A DNA stretch of 64,000 nt, from the NCBI RefSeq assembly GCF_003025555.1, contig NZ_PYMH01000001.1, forward strand, positions 62,001 through 126,000. The letters run 5' to 3'. Of this stretch, positions 51,361-61,946 are shown one piece after another; the stretch's first letter is position 1; each line of letters begins with the position of its first letter. The notes below the pieces were generated by a model. The model was not told the DNA's origin, did not search any database, and worked only from the letters and a program-made list of their open reading frames with translations. Both the position numbers and the translations under genes were made by a program. The DNA is from Photobacterium lutimaris (GTDB lineage: Bacteria > Pseudomonadota > Gammaproteobacteria > Enterobacterales > Vibrionaceae).

Positions 51361-51626
51361 AAAATCCTGTATCGCGTTCAGTTGTACTGACACCACAACA
51401 GGCTATGCGGGTGGCACACTGCCTTTGTAACTACTATTCGATCCCAGCTTTAGGCGATCAGTTCGTTGCTTTGATTGGTGAGGGTTATGAATATCAGAAT
51501 GTCGCTGCAATGATAAACTGGGTTCAAAAGCAGGCAAATAAGGTCAGAAATAAGAGTGATATTTCTGAGTGGGCTGCTTTGCTTAGGAGTGATCTCGAGA
51601 GCTTTGGGATTGAGTTGATGGATTGA
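51357..51626 (+). CDS. Hypothetical 89-residue protein coupled to the integrase
   Basis: The start overlaps the integrase stop (ATGA). The protein is soluble and mainly helical by appearance (PQQAMRVAHCLCNYY, EYQNVAAMINWVQKQANKV), without a motif I recognise. It may assist integration, by position only. A strong terminator follows. Confidence 0.65.
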   Translation: MKNPVSRSVVLTPQQAMRVAHCLCNYYSIPALGDQFVALIGEGYEYQNVAAMINWVQKQANKVRNKSDISEWAALLRSDLESFGIELMD

Positions 51627-51646
51627 GCCAGAAATAAATAATGAGC

Positions 51647-51702
51647 CAGATAGCCAAAGAGCACCTCGATGTATTTAGGTGTTTTTTGGCTATCTGCTTT
51701 TC
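51647..51702. terminator. Bidirectional terminator between convergent genes
   Basis: A 12-bp stem, CAGATAGCCAAA (51647-51658) with TTTGGCTATCTG (51685-51696), encloses a smaller ACCT/AGGT stem and is followed by CTTTTCTC. It separates the integrase operon from the recombinase trio on the other strand. Confidence 0.85.
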
Positions 51703-51712
51703 TCGAATATTT

Positions 51713-54700
51713 TCAGGCGGGAGGTTCTGATTTAAACATCATGATCCCCATCATGTGGAATAGATATATTAATGCGTGAGAAGAAAACTTCTTGAGCTTT
51801 CCTTGATTGCGAATTTTCTTTTCATGTGGATGGCGTAGCTCAAGTCGAACGGTGCCTTGGCCGATACGACCAAAAGATGAACCCTTTTTACCCCGACGTG
51901 AGCTAATACCTGAATAGGCATCTTTCCACTGACGACGTATTGGACTTTGTTCTATGTTATGAACAACAACCCGCCAGTAACACTTTGAAATAACAAACTC
52001 AACAGCTGAGATAAAACGGGTGAGTTCACCTGGTTGGTTAAAGTTAATCCCTGACTGATTAATGTTTGTATGGTTCAGTGCATACAAAATTGCCCAATTG
52101 ATCTCATCTCGTTGTTCCTTGTAGTGTTGCCGGAAGCTTATGACCCATTTGCTCACCATTCTTCGCTCTTCACTGCTTTGCAACATGCCTGGAAGCAGCT
52201 TGTTTTGACGGGCAAGGGAAAACCGACGCGGTTGGCTGTGAGTGTTTTGGGTGTGTAGTTGTCGAATATAAGTCGCGTTTGCGACCCATCGGTCGATTAA
52301 GTTGCTATCAAGACGGAATTTGAATGCAATCTCTTGGATATCCAGACCATTGTGGATATGGTCAAGTACGGTATAGCAGAGTTCGAGCGAATACTTTTTA
52401 TCCTGTACAGAAGTGATGTCAGCTGTATCTACTTCATCATGTGGCTGGTTTGAATTTATCAGTGCTATGGGCTTGAGTTTAGTCGTGAGATATGGTCTGA
52501 AATTGTCGGGAAACAGTACTGTTTTTTGTGCTTTAAGGTTCAGGAAATGCCGTCTGCTGCACAGGCTCATACTCATCGCTAATTGCTTTGATACTGGTAA
52601 TGTGATCATGCTTAGTTTCCATCCTATGAGCCAATCAGAAAAATGGAAGTAGTTATTGAAGCAGGTTTCTGGTGATGAGTGTCCGGCAAAAGCCGCTAGG
52701 GCGTAGTAACGGTTCCGGGGTGAATAACCAAAAATTAGGTGGCTGATCTTGCTTTCATGTACCAAGGAATAAGGAACAACATTGGGTATGATTTTTTGTG
52801 CATGATCAATTTCCGCCATAACTTGAAGACGGCTTAAACAACTGTGACGTAGGTGGTGGAATACCAGGTGCGATAATCCTGATAGTTCTCTCAACACATG
52901 TTTAGTGAAGTTGGAAATCAGAAACTTATCTATGGGGAGGTAGCTATCCTGACCCAGTGTAAAAACAAGATTGGTTTTTCTACTGGCTTTGGCACGTTTC
53001 AGCATAAGGTGCTGATTAACAATTTCCGACTCATGATCAAGAAGCATTGGAAATAGAGGTACTTTTCTTAGTGCTGATGCGGTTTTATTGTCTCCAAACG
53101 TGTTATTGCGAATCTCAATCCAACCGATACCCGAATTTTCAATATCGCAAAGCCGGAGTTTGATCAGCTCACCCAACCGTAATCCGCAGCGGTAGCCGAT
53201 GATCAGTAAAGTCAGCAGGGTGTTTTTTTCTTCATGATTCAAATCACAGAGTTGGTTAATCTGTCGTAATAGGGCTGAAAATAACGTCTCATCGATAAAG
53301 CCGGATCGTGTATGTTTTCGTTTATCAGAATCTGGTTCTATAGGGTTGAGCAGGGGCGGTAAGTCATAACGGTTGACACCAAAGCCGTGTAGTTGAGTTA
53401 ACCGAGCTGAAAGATAGGTTTTAGCCTTGAGGGTTGCAACATCATCGATTAAGGATTGGTAGAGGCTTTCAAAGTCATCAGCATCCATGTCTGTGAGGCT
53501 TTTTCCTTCTGTTGCAAATAGCCAGCGACGGGTCAAGGAAGAATGATAGGTGGCGATGGTGGATGCCTTGCAGGTATGACTCTTGACTAATAACCATTCT
53601 ATTAACAACTGCTGATTGAAAGGGCGCGTTGTGGTGTCGATTTTGTTTAAGCGCTCTCGAACCTTGTCAGGTGATAGCTTTAATTTAGGGCTCTCTCTTT
53701 TTACGACATCGGCCAGTACCGAGAATAAGTCTGAAGGTGCCGAGGTAGGGATTGTCTTGTATGTTGATGATGTGGGTACGATCACGCTTCTGAAATCATA
53801 AAAGTGAGTAATAGCACAGTTACTTACTTGGGTGAATTCGACTCTAGCCAGATTGCTCGGCGGCAGCGAATATGATTTTGTATTACCAATTGAGTATTCG
53901 ATAAGTGCCTGGCTTAGATTTGCGTTGGGAAGTTGCTCTGTCACGGAAATTGCACAAGATGCTAATTTTTTCAGCGTATTGGGAAATTTGTCACTGATCC
54001 CGCTGAGGTTAGTAATGATAGCCAGGTAGATTTGTTGACGATCTGCAGGATGCTTCCATTTTTTATGGTCAAGTTTAACCCATAGACGAATGAGTCCAAG
54101 GGTAAAGGGGGACAGGTAGCAAATGTATTGGGTGATTGCGGCATCATGGTCATGAACATTGGTATTAACTCCTTTGGCATCAACTGTCAGAGTGACGAAA
54201 GGTAGCCCTGTGCATTGATAGAGGTCTATTGGCTCTGCCAGTAGCATTGAAAATGCTTCAAGCAAATGGATGTTACAGTGACCAGATTGGCACATAAAGG
54301 AAAACATTAGCGCTTGGTAGCACTTCTCTGGTGTATCGAGATGCGATTCATTTAAAGTATTGAACCAAGATTGATAAACGTATTGGAATGCCCATGCCTG
54401 CTGCAACCACTCTCTAGTTCGTAATTGCTTTTCCGCCTTTTGCGTAAAAAGATAGGTAGGTGAACTGACCTTCCACCCATTAACCTTTCTATGCTTTTCG
54501 ATGAGGTGAACAAGGTGGTTGAAAGCAAGTCTGTAATCACGAATAGAACCAAATGATTTTTCGAGTGTTGTAGTTATGCTTGCCCACTTCTTCAGGAAAA
54601 GCGTGTTACTTGGGACTATATCTGGGTTGGGAAATTCCTTGGTGAATATTCGCCGAGCCAGTGTTTTGATCTTTTCAATTTGACGAATACGTTCTTTATG

Positions 54701-54730
54701 TCGATGATCGGCCCCGATGTTATTAGCCAT
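51713..54730 (-). CDS. Very large tyrosine recombinase, third gene of a trio
   Basis: 1005 residues, more than twice a normal integrase. The catalytic domain is in the middle (residues ~480-720): Arg in YRCGLRLGELIKLRL, HxxR in HHLRHSCLSRL, His in AAFAGHSSPET, Tyr in FNNYFHFSDW. About 470 N-terminal residues precede it without a known domain, and about 280 follow, with a possible HTH near LDIQEIAFKFRLDSNLIDRW. The start overlaps the upstream gene by eight bases, so the trio is one operon. Tyrosine recombinase trios of this size mark integrative islands; the gammaproteobacterial GMT islands, common in Vibrio, are the type I would compare first. Confidence 0.85.
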   Translation of the reverse strand: MANNIGADHRHKERIRQIEKIKTLARRIFTKEFPNPDIVPSNTLFLKKWASITTTLEKSFGSIRDYRLAFNHLVHLIEKHRKVNGWKVSSPTYLFTQKAEKQLRTREWLQQAWAFQYVYQSWFNTLNESHLDTPEKCYQALMFSFMCQSGHCNIHLLEAFSMLLAEPIDLYQCTGLPFVTLTVDAKGVNTNVHDHDAAITQYICYLSPFTLGLIRLWVKLDHKKWKHPADRQQIYLAIITNLSGISDKFPNTLKKLASCAISVTEQLPNANLSQALIEYSIGNTKSYSLPPSNLARVEFTQVSNCAITHFYDFRSVIVPTSSTYKTIPTSAPSDLFSVLADVVKRESPKLKLSPDKVRERLNKIDTTTRPFNQQLLIEWLLVKSHTCKASTIATYHSSLTRRWLFATEGKSLTDMDADDFESLYQSLIDDVATLKAKTYLSARLTQLHGFGVNRYDLPPLLNPIEPDSDKRKHTRSGFIDETLFSALLRQINQLCDLNHEEKNTLLTLLIIGYRCGLRLGELIKLRLCDIENSGIGWIEIRNNTFGDNKTASALRKVPLFPMLLDHESEIVNQHLMLKRAKASRKTNLVFTLGQDSYLPIDKFLISNFTKHVLRELSGLSHLVFHHLRHSCLSRLQVMAEIDHAQKIIPNVVPYSLVHESKISHLIFGYSPRNRYYALAAFAGHSSPETCFNNYFHFSDWLIGWKLSMITLPVSKQLAMSMSLCSRRHFLNLKAQKTVLFPDNFRPYLTTKLKPIALINSNQPHDEVDTADITSVQDKKYSLELCYTVLDHIHNGLDIQEIAFKFRLDSNLIDRWVANATYIRQLHTQNTHSQPRRFSLARQNKLLPGMLQSSEERRMVSKWVISFRQHYKEQRDEINWAILYALNHTNINQSGINFNQPGELTRFISAVEFVISKCYWRVVVHNIEQSPIRRQWKDAYSGISSRRGKKGSSFGRIGQGTVRLELRHPHEKKIRNQGKLKKFSSHALIYLFHMMGIMMFKSEPPA

Positions 54731-56951
54731 ATTGCACCACCTTAATACCGTTTTGGTTGAGATGATGGTTGATGATTTCGGCTATCTTATATAACTCGTT
54801 AAAGTTCAAGCTGCTGTATTGTGCAAAGGATGCTTCCCCGATATCTGCATGTCCCATCCATGCCGCGATCAGTTCTGAATGGATATTTGATTGATGTAGC
54901 AAGGTTCGAATATGGTGGCGGTGCCAGTTAGGAGGAAGCGGGAAAATGGAGTCAAATATTGGAGCCATAGTTTTGGGCGAGACTTCATCCCAGTGGCTTT
55001 CTGAACGATAGAAAAATAGGTGCTCTTGGCCTGATGCCGCTTCTCGGTATCGCTTACATAGCGGTGTATCAGTATTGCGTAAATGGAACGCTGCGGCGTT
55101 AAGAAACGCAGTATATTGCTTGATATACTCAAGTGCAATTGGTGGCAAAACGATGACACGACTGGCGTCACCGAGACGGTTTTCTTTATCTGAAATCCAG
55201 AATTGTCCGGTATCTAGGCTAATATCTGTGATTTTTCCCAACCAGCCGGTAACGGGTCGATAGCCAGAGGATAGTGCAAGTATCATTTGTACGTGGACAG
55301 TGACTAAATTGTGATAGCTTGCTGGGAAGCCTTGCTCACCAGGTGAATCAAGCATTTCTAGTCGCTCAGTAAGTGCAGAAAAGAGTTGATGTAACAACTT
55401 GTCATCTATGGCTAATGGTGTACCGATTATTTTATTTCCTAATGTGTTAGTTGTAAGGCTTAGTTCCTGGCAAGCACTGATTTTCGATAAGAAATTGAGG
55501 TAACGTTGATAGGTGGCGAGTAAGCTATTTGATTCCAACTGTGTGTAAGACAGTGCAGCAAGTTCGCTGGGGGCAGATCCTTTAATCAATTCAATGAGAA
55601 CCGGATCAATGCCTTCTTGTTTCAGTTTATGGCTTATGAAAGTGGATATTTTTGTTTGGGTAATGTGGGTTTCATGTTTCTTGTTGATGTGTTGTAGATA
55701 ATTTTTGATATCCGCATCAGTGACATTTTTGAATTTCAATGAGCGCAGTGATTCTGTAATAAGCGAGGGAACTGGAAATATAATTGAGGTATCAACTTTT
55801 CTGAGTAAGGGAGTGAGTTCATCTCTTTGTTTTTGAGAAGGTAGCGTATGATCACGTTTGACTCCAGCAATTTTACGCTTATGCTTTTTGTTTCTCATTG
55901 CTCTGATTTGATCACATTGGTTACCAAAGATCAGCATGAATATAAGCAGTTGGGCTGTGTCACACTCTTCTGTGTGCAGTGAGGCAATACATTCTTTGAG
56001 CAGAATTTTAATTTCGAATAGGCTTGCTTGGTAAATGTCGCATGAGAGAGATAATTTCTTTTTTAGCAAGCGGTTACTGATGGCCTTAGCTTGCATTGCT
56101 CGGGATGCATAGCTGGCAGACGTGAGGGCTGAGAAGGTGACTGCACGGAGCTTTCTTGTTTGTCCTGAATCACCTTCTTCTTTTTCCCAACTATCACTCT
56201 CCGTGGAAGAGATGGATATCTCACGTAGCTCAATGACAGTTTCATCACCATCATCCAACTGTTGTTTGGAGCTTGAGTTAACGATTCCATTTTTTCTGAA
56301 TTCTTTCGGAGAAACATTGCGAGTGATACCTTCTTTGAACTCGTAGCTATCGCGGTAGGAGACATGAAATTTTCTTAACTGATTATTTACTTGCTTAGTT
56401 TTATCATTATTGGCGGTATCAGTGCGAAGTCGTTCTAATTCTTGGATTAAACTCGGAAAGTTATGGCGTAATACATCGGGTAGCCAGGCTGCAAGGTTTT
56501 CTCTTCGACCATCTGAAAATAGCCGAATTTCATCACATACTCTTTGTACTGCGGGCTCATGCCGTCCCATCATAAGGAGGCGCACGGATACAATAAGTGT
56601 CAAGGCCTTGTATTGTTCAAAACGGGCTTTGTCATAGGATGTTCGTTGAAGTTCACAACTGAGAAATGCTGGTAGGTAGTGTATGCCTAATGTTTCCTCT
56701 TTCTTAATGCTGGAAAAAACGTCTTTGAGAGCTGAAGGAGGGGAAATCATTCGTCGGTGAGCTTCAGCGACAACGAACTTGAGTTCGTCAAATTCGCATT
56801 TATACTCCTGTCGGAGTATCGCCGCTAATCGTATGATTTCTGCCCCTAGTGATGCCAATGCTTCTGGGGCAAAACTAATAGGAAAGAGCAGTGATAGGCA
56901 ACGCTTGATATTTCTGCGCTCAAAGCTCTGTTCAATCTGAGCATGATTCAT
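54723..56951 (-). CDS. Large tyrosine-recombinase-like protein, second gene of the trio
   Basis: 742 residues. The C-terminal part (residues ~560-730) keeps a recombinase-like catalytic set: Arg in LSSGYRPVTGWLG, HxxR in WHRHHIRTLLHQ, His in AAWMGHADIGE, Tyr in FAQYSSLN. The N-terminal 500 residues are mostly helical and charged, with a Ser/Asp-rich stretch near residues 230-270, and show no family I know. It overlaps both neighbours (20 bases with the gene before, 8 with the one after). Confidence 0.82.
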   Translation of the reverse strand: MNHAQIEQSFERRNIKRCLSLLFPISFAPEALASLGAEIIRLAAILRQEYKCEFDELKFVVAEAHRRMISPPSALKDVFSSIKKEETLGIHYLPAFLSCELQRTSYDKARFEQYKALTLIVSVRLLMMGRHEPAVQRVCDEIRLFSDGRRENLAAWLPDVLRHNFPSLIQELERLRTDTANNDKTKQVNNQLRKFHVSYRDSYEFKEGITRNVSPKEFRKNGIVNSSSKQQLDDGDETVIELREISISSTESDSWEKEEGDSGQTRKLRAVTFSALTSASYASRAMQAKAISNRLLKKKLSLSCDIYQASLFEIKILLKECIASLHTEECDTAQLLIFMLIFGNQCDQIRAMRNKKHKRKIAGVKRDHTLPSQKQRDELTPLLRKVDTSIIFPVPSLITESLRSLKFKNVTDADIKNYLQHINKKHETHITQTKISTFISHKLKQEGIDPVLIELIKGSAPSELAALSYTQLESNSLLATYQRYLNFLSKISACQELSLTTNTLGNKIIGTPLAIDDKLLHQLFSALTERLEMLDSPGEQGFPASYHNLVTVHVQMILALSSGYRPVTGWLGKITDISLDTGQFWISDKENRLGDASRVIVLPPIALEYIKQYTAFLNAAAFHLRNTDTPLCKRYREAASGQEHLFFYRSESHWDEVSPKTMAPIFDSIFPLPPNWHRHHIRTLLHQSNIHSELIAAWMGHADIGEASFAQYSSLNFNELYKIAEIINHHLNQNGIKVVQYG

Positions 56952-57525
56952 CCTGGCCGCCTTTGATTAATTGTTCAAAGATTGTCACTTTGGGAGTTTT
57001 AGTCATTTGCGGTTTCTGAAGACGTTCTCTTTGCTTGGAAATCGTTGATCGAGTGGTAGAACTAATTTCGGCAAGCTTGGGTTCAGAAAGATAGTTTTTA
57101 CCGAACAAAATAGGCATTAACTTTCGGGGAAGATGCTCGTTAATTTGCTCATATAACTGACCAAGAGAGTCTGAGCGAATAGATGAAAAAACAGTGGATA
57201 GGACGCCACGCCATGCTAATTTTTCAATGTCATTAGAGTCAAAATCTGATGGATAAATGAGTATGTTGGAATGCGAAAAAATCGTCTGACTGATGTCAAA
57301 AAAACGATGTTCAAATCCAGCAAACAGATAGAATTCAGGTGCGCTGTTTCGGATGGCATGAAGGGTTTGTCCGTTGTGAAAAAATGCTTGGCATCGTTCT
57401 GAATCTAATTGGCTAGGATCAAATTGATGACTCAATGACTGATAAAAATCGAAGGCATTTTGAGCGGAAGGATGGATAACAAACGATAAGTTTTTCTTAT
57501 CTCTTTGGGGTAATAATCGGATCAT
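56932..57525 (-). CDS. Small HTH-bearing protein, first gene of the trio
   Basis: About 197 residues from the ATG at 57525; an in-frame ATG at 57600 would add 25 residues, and neither has a clear ribosome site. The C-terminal part (SEPKLAEISSTTRSTISKQR) looks like a helix-turn-helix. The rest, with FYQSLSHQFDP and EFYLFAGFEHRFFD, is not recognised. It lies nearest to the attachment site and overlaps the next recombinase gene, so it could be the directionality or DNA-binding factor of the trio. Confidence 0.7.
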   Translation of the reverse strand: MIRLLPQRDKKNLSFVIHPSAQNAFDFYQSLSHQFDPSQLDSERCQAFFHNGQTLHAIRNSAPEFYLFAGFEHRFFDISQTIFSHSNILIYPSDFDSNDIEKLAWRGVLSTVFSSIRSDSLGQLYEQINEHLPRKLMPILFGKNYLSEPKLAEISSTTRSTISKQRERLQKPQMTKTPKVTIFEQLIKGGQDESCSD

Positions 57526-57727
57526 AAAGCCAACTAGATTGCATGATAATCGTGCAATAATTATACGTGTGCTTGTGACCATATTTGTGATTGAACCCAT
57601 AAATATGGTGAAAAATGGCTTTAATCGTCATTGAGGTGTTGAACGCTAAACTTGAAATAACTCTTTGATATACCTGATTATAACAGTTAACACCATTTAG
57701 CCTACGATGACACCGTTTGGTTGGGTT

Positions 57728-57776
57728 CGGCCTGTCACGCCGGGGGTCGCGGGTTCGAGTCCCGTCCGCTCCGCCA
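57728..57776 (+). tRNA. 3' fragment of tRNA-Asp (GTC) at the island end, probable att site
   Basis: From CGGCCTGTCACGCCG on, the sequence is the anticodon stem-loop (anticodon GTC), variable loop, T arm (GGGTTCGAGTCCC), 3' acceptor strand CCGCTCC and GCCA of tRNA-Asp. The matching 5' half (GGAGCGG acceptor and a normal D arm) is absent just upstream, where recombinase-side sequence stands instead. This is the expected look of an attachment site with crossover in the anticodon stem-loop; the whole tRNA gene should be at the other end of the island, outside the window. Confidence 0.85.
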
Positions 57777-57784
57777 CTACAACG

Positions 57785-57816
57785 AAGCCTCAGCAGAAAT
57801 GCTGAGGCTTTTTTGT
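57785..57816 (+). terminator. Terminator of the tRNA-Asp unit
   Basis: Stem AAGCCTCAGCA, loop GAAA, stem TGCTGAGGCTT and a T-run follow the tRNA 3' end by eight bases. This is part of the original chromosomal tRNA locus. Confidence 0.9.
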
Positions 57817-57867
57817 ATGCGTTGATTTTAGGCGTTCGCCCTTCGGTCGAATGAGTCCCGCTGTTCA

Positions 57868-59357
<1,490 letters not shown>

Positions 59358-59476
59358 CTTCTACCTTTTTGATATTCATACGCAGCGAAAATTGCTTTGT
59401 TTCGATAGGGAGATTATGGATTGTTTTACTTTTAATGATAATAACGTTAAATCTTAAATGACTTTTACAGGTTGGT

Positions 59477-59502
59477 AATAATAAAGTCGCCGTAATGGCG
59501 AC
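59477..59502 (-). terminator. Terminator of the LysR gene
   Basis: On the minus strand GTCGCC, loop ATTAC, GGCGAC is followed by TTTATTATT, about 30 bases after the LysR stop. Confidence 0.7.
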
Positions 59503-59532
59503 ATGGGATCACTTGATAGCTGCAGTACAAAG

Positions 59533-60441
59533 CTATTTCGCAGGATTACCATGGGGTGAGTTAGTGATCTCCTCACACACCCATTGCAATAGCTGTTTGA
59601 TCGCCCGTGATAACACTTGGTTCTGGCGCACAATGTAGCCCAAGCTGGTGGTTGGGAAATCAGGTAGTGGCGTGATAGTGCTAGTTAAGTTGAGTTTTGG
59701 GTGTAGCGAAAATGCCGGGACAATGGCGATGCCAAATCCAGCTTCGGCCCAATCGATCTGCGCGTCGACGCTGCCGACTTCCATGATTCTGTATTTGGGT
59801 AACTTCAAGCTCGGGAGTGCCATATCGATCAAGTCGCGGGTTCGGGTATCGTGACCCAGTAAGATCAATGTCGGCTCGGCCCCTTTTTCAGGCTCTTGTC
59901 CCTGCTCGGTGAGCTGTTGCCACTTCTCCAGCCCGTCTCCAAGCGCACACCAGCGTACCTGTCTGAGCTCAGTAAAGTGCAGAGGCTGGCTCTCTTTCTG
60001 GGCAATAACAAATCCCAAATCCGCTTTTGCGCTTTTGACCAGTTCGGCGGCTTGGGTAGAGGTGGTATTGAACAGTGAAAGATCAATTCCTGGAAATTCA
60101 TCTTTGAATGACTGGAAAGGCTTTATTAGCAGTAGGCGGGAAATAATGTCACTGGCGGCTATGGATAATGTACCTTGTGACAAGTCATTGATCGCATTGA
60201 GATCCGACTGGCACACCTGCAGCTCTTGCAGTGTTGATTGAGCACTTTGCAACAGGCGTTCGCCAGCTTGGGTCAGGCGAAAGGGATTGCGCTCGACCAG
60301 TTTTATACGGGTGGCTTGCTCCAGTTGCTTGATGTGCAAGCTGACATTGGGCTGGGTCATGTGAAGTTCTGACGCCGTTTTACCGAAATGCTCTAATTGA
60401 GCCAGAGTGACAAAGGTATTAAGCCAGTTGAGATCTAGCAT
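59533..60441 (-). CDS. LysR-family transcription regulator
   Basis: 302 residues. The N-terminal winged HTH (MLDLNWLNTFVTLAQLEHFG, KTASELHMTQPNVSLHIKQ) and the substrate-binding part (TLSIAASDIISRLLL, WAEAGFGIAIVPAF) are typical. It is divergent from the PurA-type gene, with about 160 bases between, the usual arrangement for a LysR protein controlling its neighbour. The effector is unknown. Confidence 0.93.
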   Translation of the reverse strand: MLDLNWLNTFVTLAQLEHFGKTASELHMTQPNVSLHIKQLEQATRIKLVERNPFRLTQAGERLLQSAQSTLQELQVCQSDLNAINDLSQGTLSIAASDIISRLLLIKPFQSFKDEFPGIDLSLFNTTSTQAAELVKSAKADLGFVIAQKESQPLHFTELRQVRWCALGDGLEKWQQLTEQGQEPEKGAEPTLILLGHDTRTRDLIDMALPSLKLPKYRIMEVGSVDAQIDWAEAGFGIAIVPAFSLHPKLNLTSTITPLPDFPTTSLGYIVRQNQVLSRAIKQLLQWVCEEITNSPHGNPAK

Positions 60442-60603
60442 AAAGACTCGCTTGTTGAACCGCTAACACTGAATAACCCGTATTCTACGCCCTTTGTCAC
60501 AAAATCCCATATGAAATCCTTATCGGAGTTATAACGATTATTAATTTTTCTTATTGGCTGAGTGGCCTTAGCATAATCGCATCATTGTTTGGGAGAGTTA
60601 ATT

Positions 60604-61860
60604 ATGTCGTCTATCGTTGTTGTTGGTGCTAACTGGGGTGATGAAGGTAAGGGCCGAATCGTTGATTTCCTTGCCGAGCAAGCTTCTGCGAGTATTCGTT
60701 TCCAAGGTGGTAACAATGCTGGCCACACCGTGGTTAATGATTTGGGAACGTTCAAGTTGCACCAGCTACCAAGCGGCGTATTTAACCCTGACTGTCTTGC
60801 GGTGCTAGGTCCTGGTATGGTTATCAGCCCTGAGCCTCTTACTACCGAGCTGGCAGAAGTCGCAGCTGCAGGGGTTAACGTTAACCTTTGTATCTCAGAC
60901 CGAGCTACCTTGTGTCTTCCACTCCACGCTCTTGAAGATACGTTAGAAGAAGTGCGCTTGGGTGATGCAGCCTACGGTTCAACCCGTCAGGGCATAGCAC
61001 CTGCTTACGGCGACCGTGTTATGAAAAAAGGTATTTTGGTTGGTTGGCTAAAGCAACCTGAAGTACTGTGCGAGCGCATCCAGTTCTGGATGGATTGGAA
61101 ATTGCCACAGCTTAAAGCCCTATACCCAAGCTTCGAGTTTAGTCAGACCGCCCAAGAGATGACTGAGTGGTTGCTAGAAGTGTCGGCGCCATGGCGTGAT
61201 GCGATTTGCAATGTGAGCTTGCCGCTTAAAGCCCTACAAGCTGAAGATCAGAACCTGCTATTTGAAGCACAGCTAGGTGCTGGCCGTGACTTGACGTATG
61301 GCGAATACCCATGGACAACATCTTCTAATGTTGTGTCTATGTATGCGGGTATCGGTAGTGGTCTGCCAGCCCTTCGCCCTGAGCGAGTGATTGCTGTCGC
61401 TAAAGCGTTTAGCTCATCAGTCGGTACCGGTACGCTGATCACTGCGATGGAAGAGCAAGATGCTTTCCGTGAAGCTGCGGGTGAGTTCGGTGCGACGACG
61501 GGTCGTCCACGTGACATGGGTTACTTTGATGCTGTAGCGACCAAAAACGGTGTAGAACTTCAGGCGGCGACTGAAATTGCCCTGACGAAGGTCGACTGCT
61601 TAAGTGGCCTTAGCGATCTGAAAATTTGTGTTGCTTACGATGGCGACCACAGCGAAAATCCAATTTGGCCGCAAACGGCTTCTCTAGCGCCTGTTTATGA
61701 GCAAATGGAAGGTTGGAGCGAAGATATCACTGACTGCCGTAAGTTTGAAGAGTTGCCAAAAGCGGCACAAGATTACGTACTGCGCATCGAAGAACTAATG
61801 GGGATACCGGTGAAAATGGTGTCTGTTGGCCCGGGTCGCGAACAGATGATCATGCGCTAA
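60604..61860 (+). CDS. purA: Adenylosuccinate synthetase, divergent paralogue
   Basis: 418 residues from the ATG at 60604, with GGAGAG ahead. It joins IMP and aspartate using GTP to make adenylosuccinate. Key parts are kept: GDEGKGRIVD with the catalytic Asp, NNAGHTVV with the catalytic His, STRQGIAPAYGDR and TSSNVVSMYAGIG. Several usual motifs differ: AQLGAGRDLTYGEYPWTTSS where PurA normally has a shorter IDHGTYPYVTSS-like stretch, and GRPRDMGYFDAV for GRRRRTGWFD. It is therefore probably a second copy beside a housekeeping purA, paired with a divergent LysR gene. The kept Asp argues against the phage PurZ type. Confidence 0.88.
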   Translation: MSSIVVVGANWGDEGKGRIVDFLAEQASASIRFQGGNNAGHTVVNDLGTFKLHQLPSGVFNPDCLAVLGPGMVISPEPLTTELAEVAAAGVNVNLCISDRATLCLPLHALEDTLEEVRLGDAAYGSTRQGIAPAYGDRVMKKGILVGWLKQPEVLCERIQFWMDWKLPQLKALYPSFEFSQTAQEMTEWLLEVSAPWRDAICNVSLPLKALQAEDQNLLFEAQLGAGRDLTYGEYPWTTSSNVVSMYAGIGSGLPALRPERVIAVAKAFSSSVGTGTLITAMEEQDAFREAAGEFGATTGRPRDMGYFDAVATKNGVELQAATEIALTKVDCLSGLSDLKICVAYDGDHSENPIWPQTASLAPVYEQMEGWSEDITDCRKFEELPKAAQDYVLRIEELMGIPVKMVSVGPGREQMIMR

Positions 61861-61890
61861 TATAGATCTGATACTCTATTTATACTGAAA

Positions 61891-61919
61891 AGCCAGCACC
61901 ACTAGGTGCTGGCTTTTTG
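61891..61919 (+). terminator. Terminator of the PurA-type gene
   Basis: Stem AGCCAGCACC, loop ACTA, stem GGTGCTGGCT, then TTTTGC, 30 bases after the stop. It may also serve the converging Usp gene. Confidence 0.88.
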
Positions 61920-61946
61920 CTATTCGTTTGTTGCGATCTATCAGTA

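Noticed and set aside
60604..61860. Phage-type PurZ (aminoadenine pathway)
   Set aside because: The catalytic Asp of GDEGKG and the His of NAGHT are kept, as in true adenylosuccinate synthetases.
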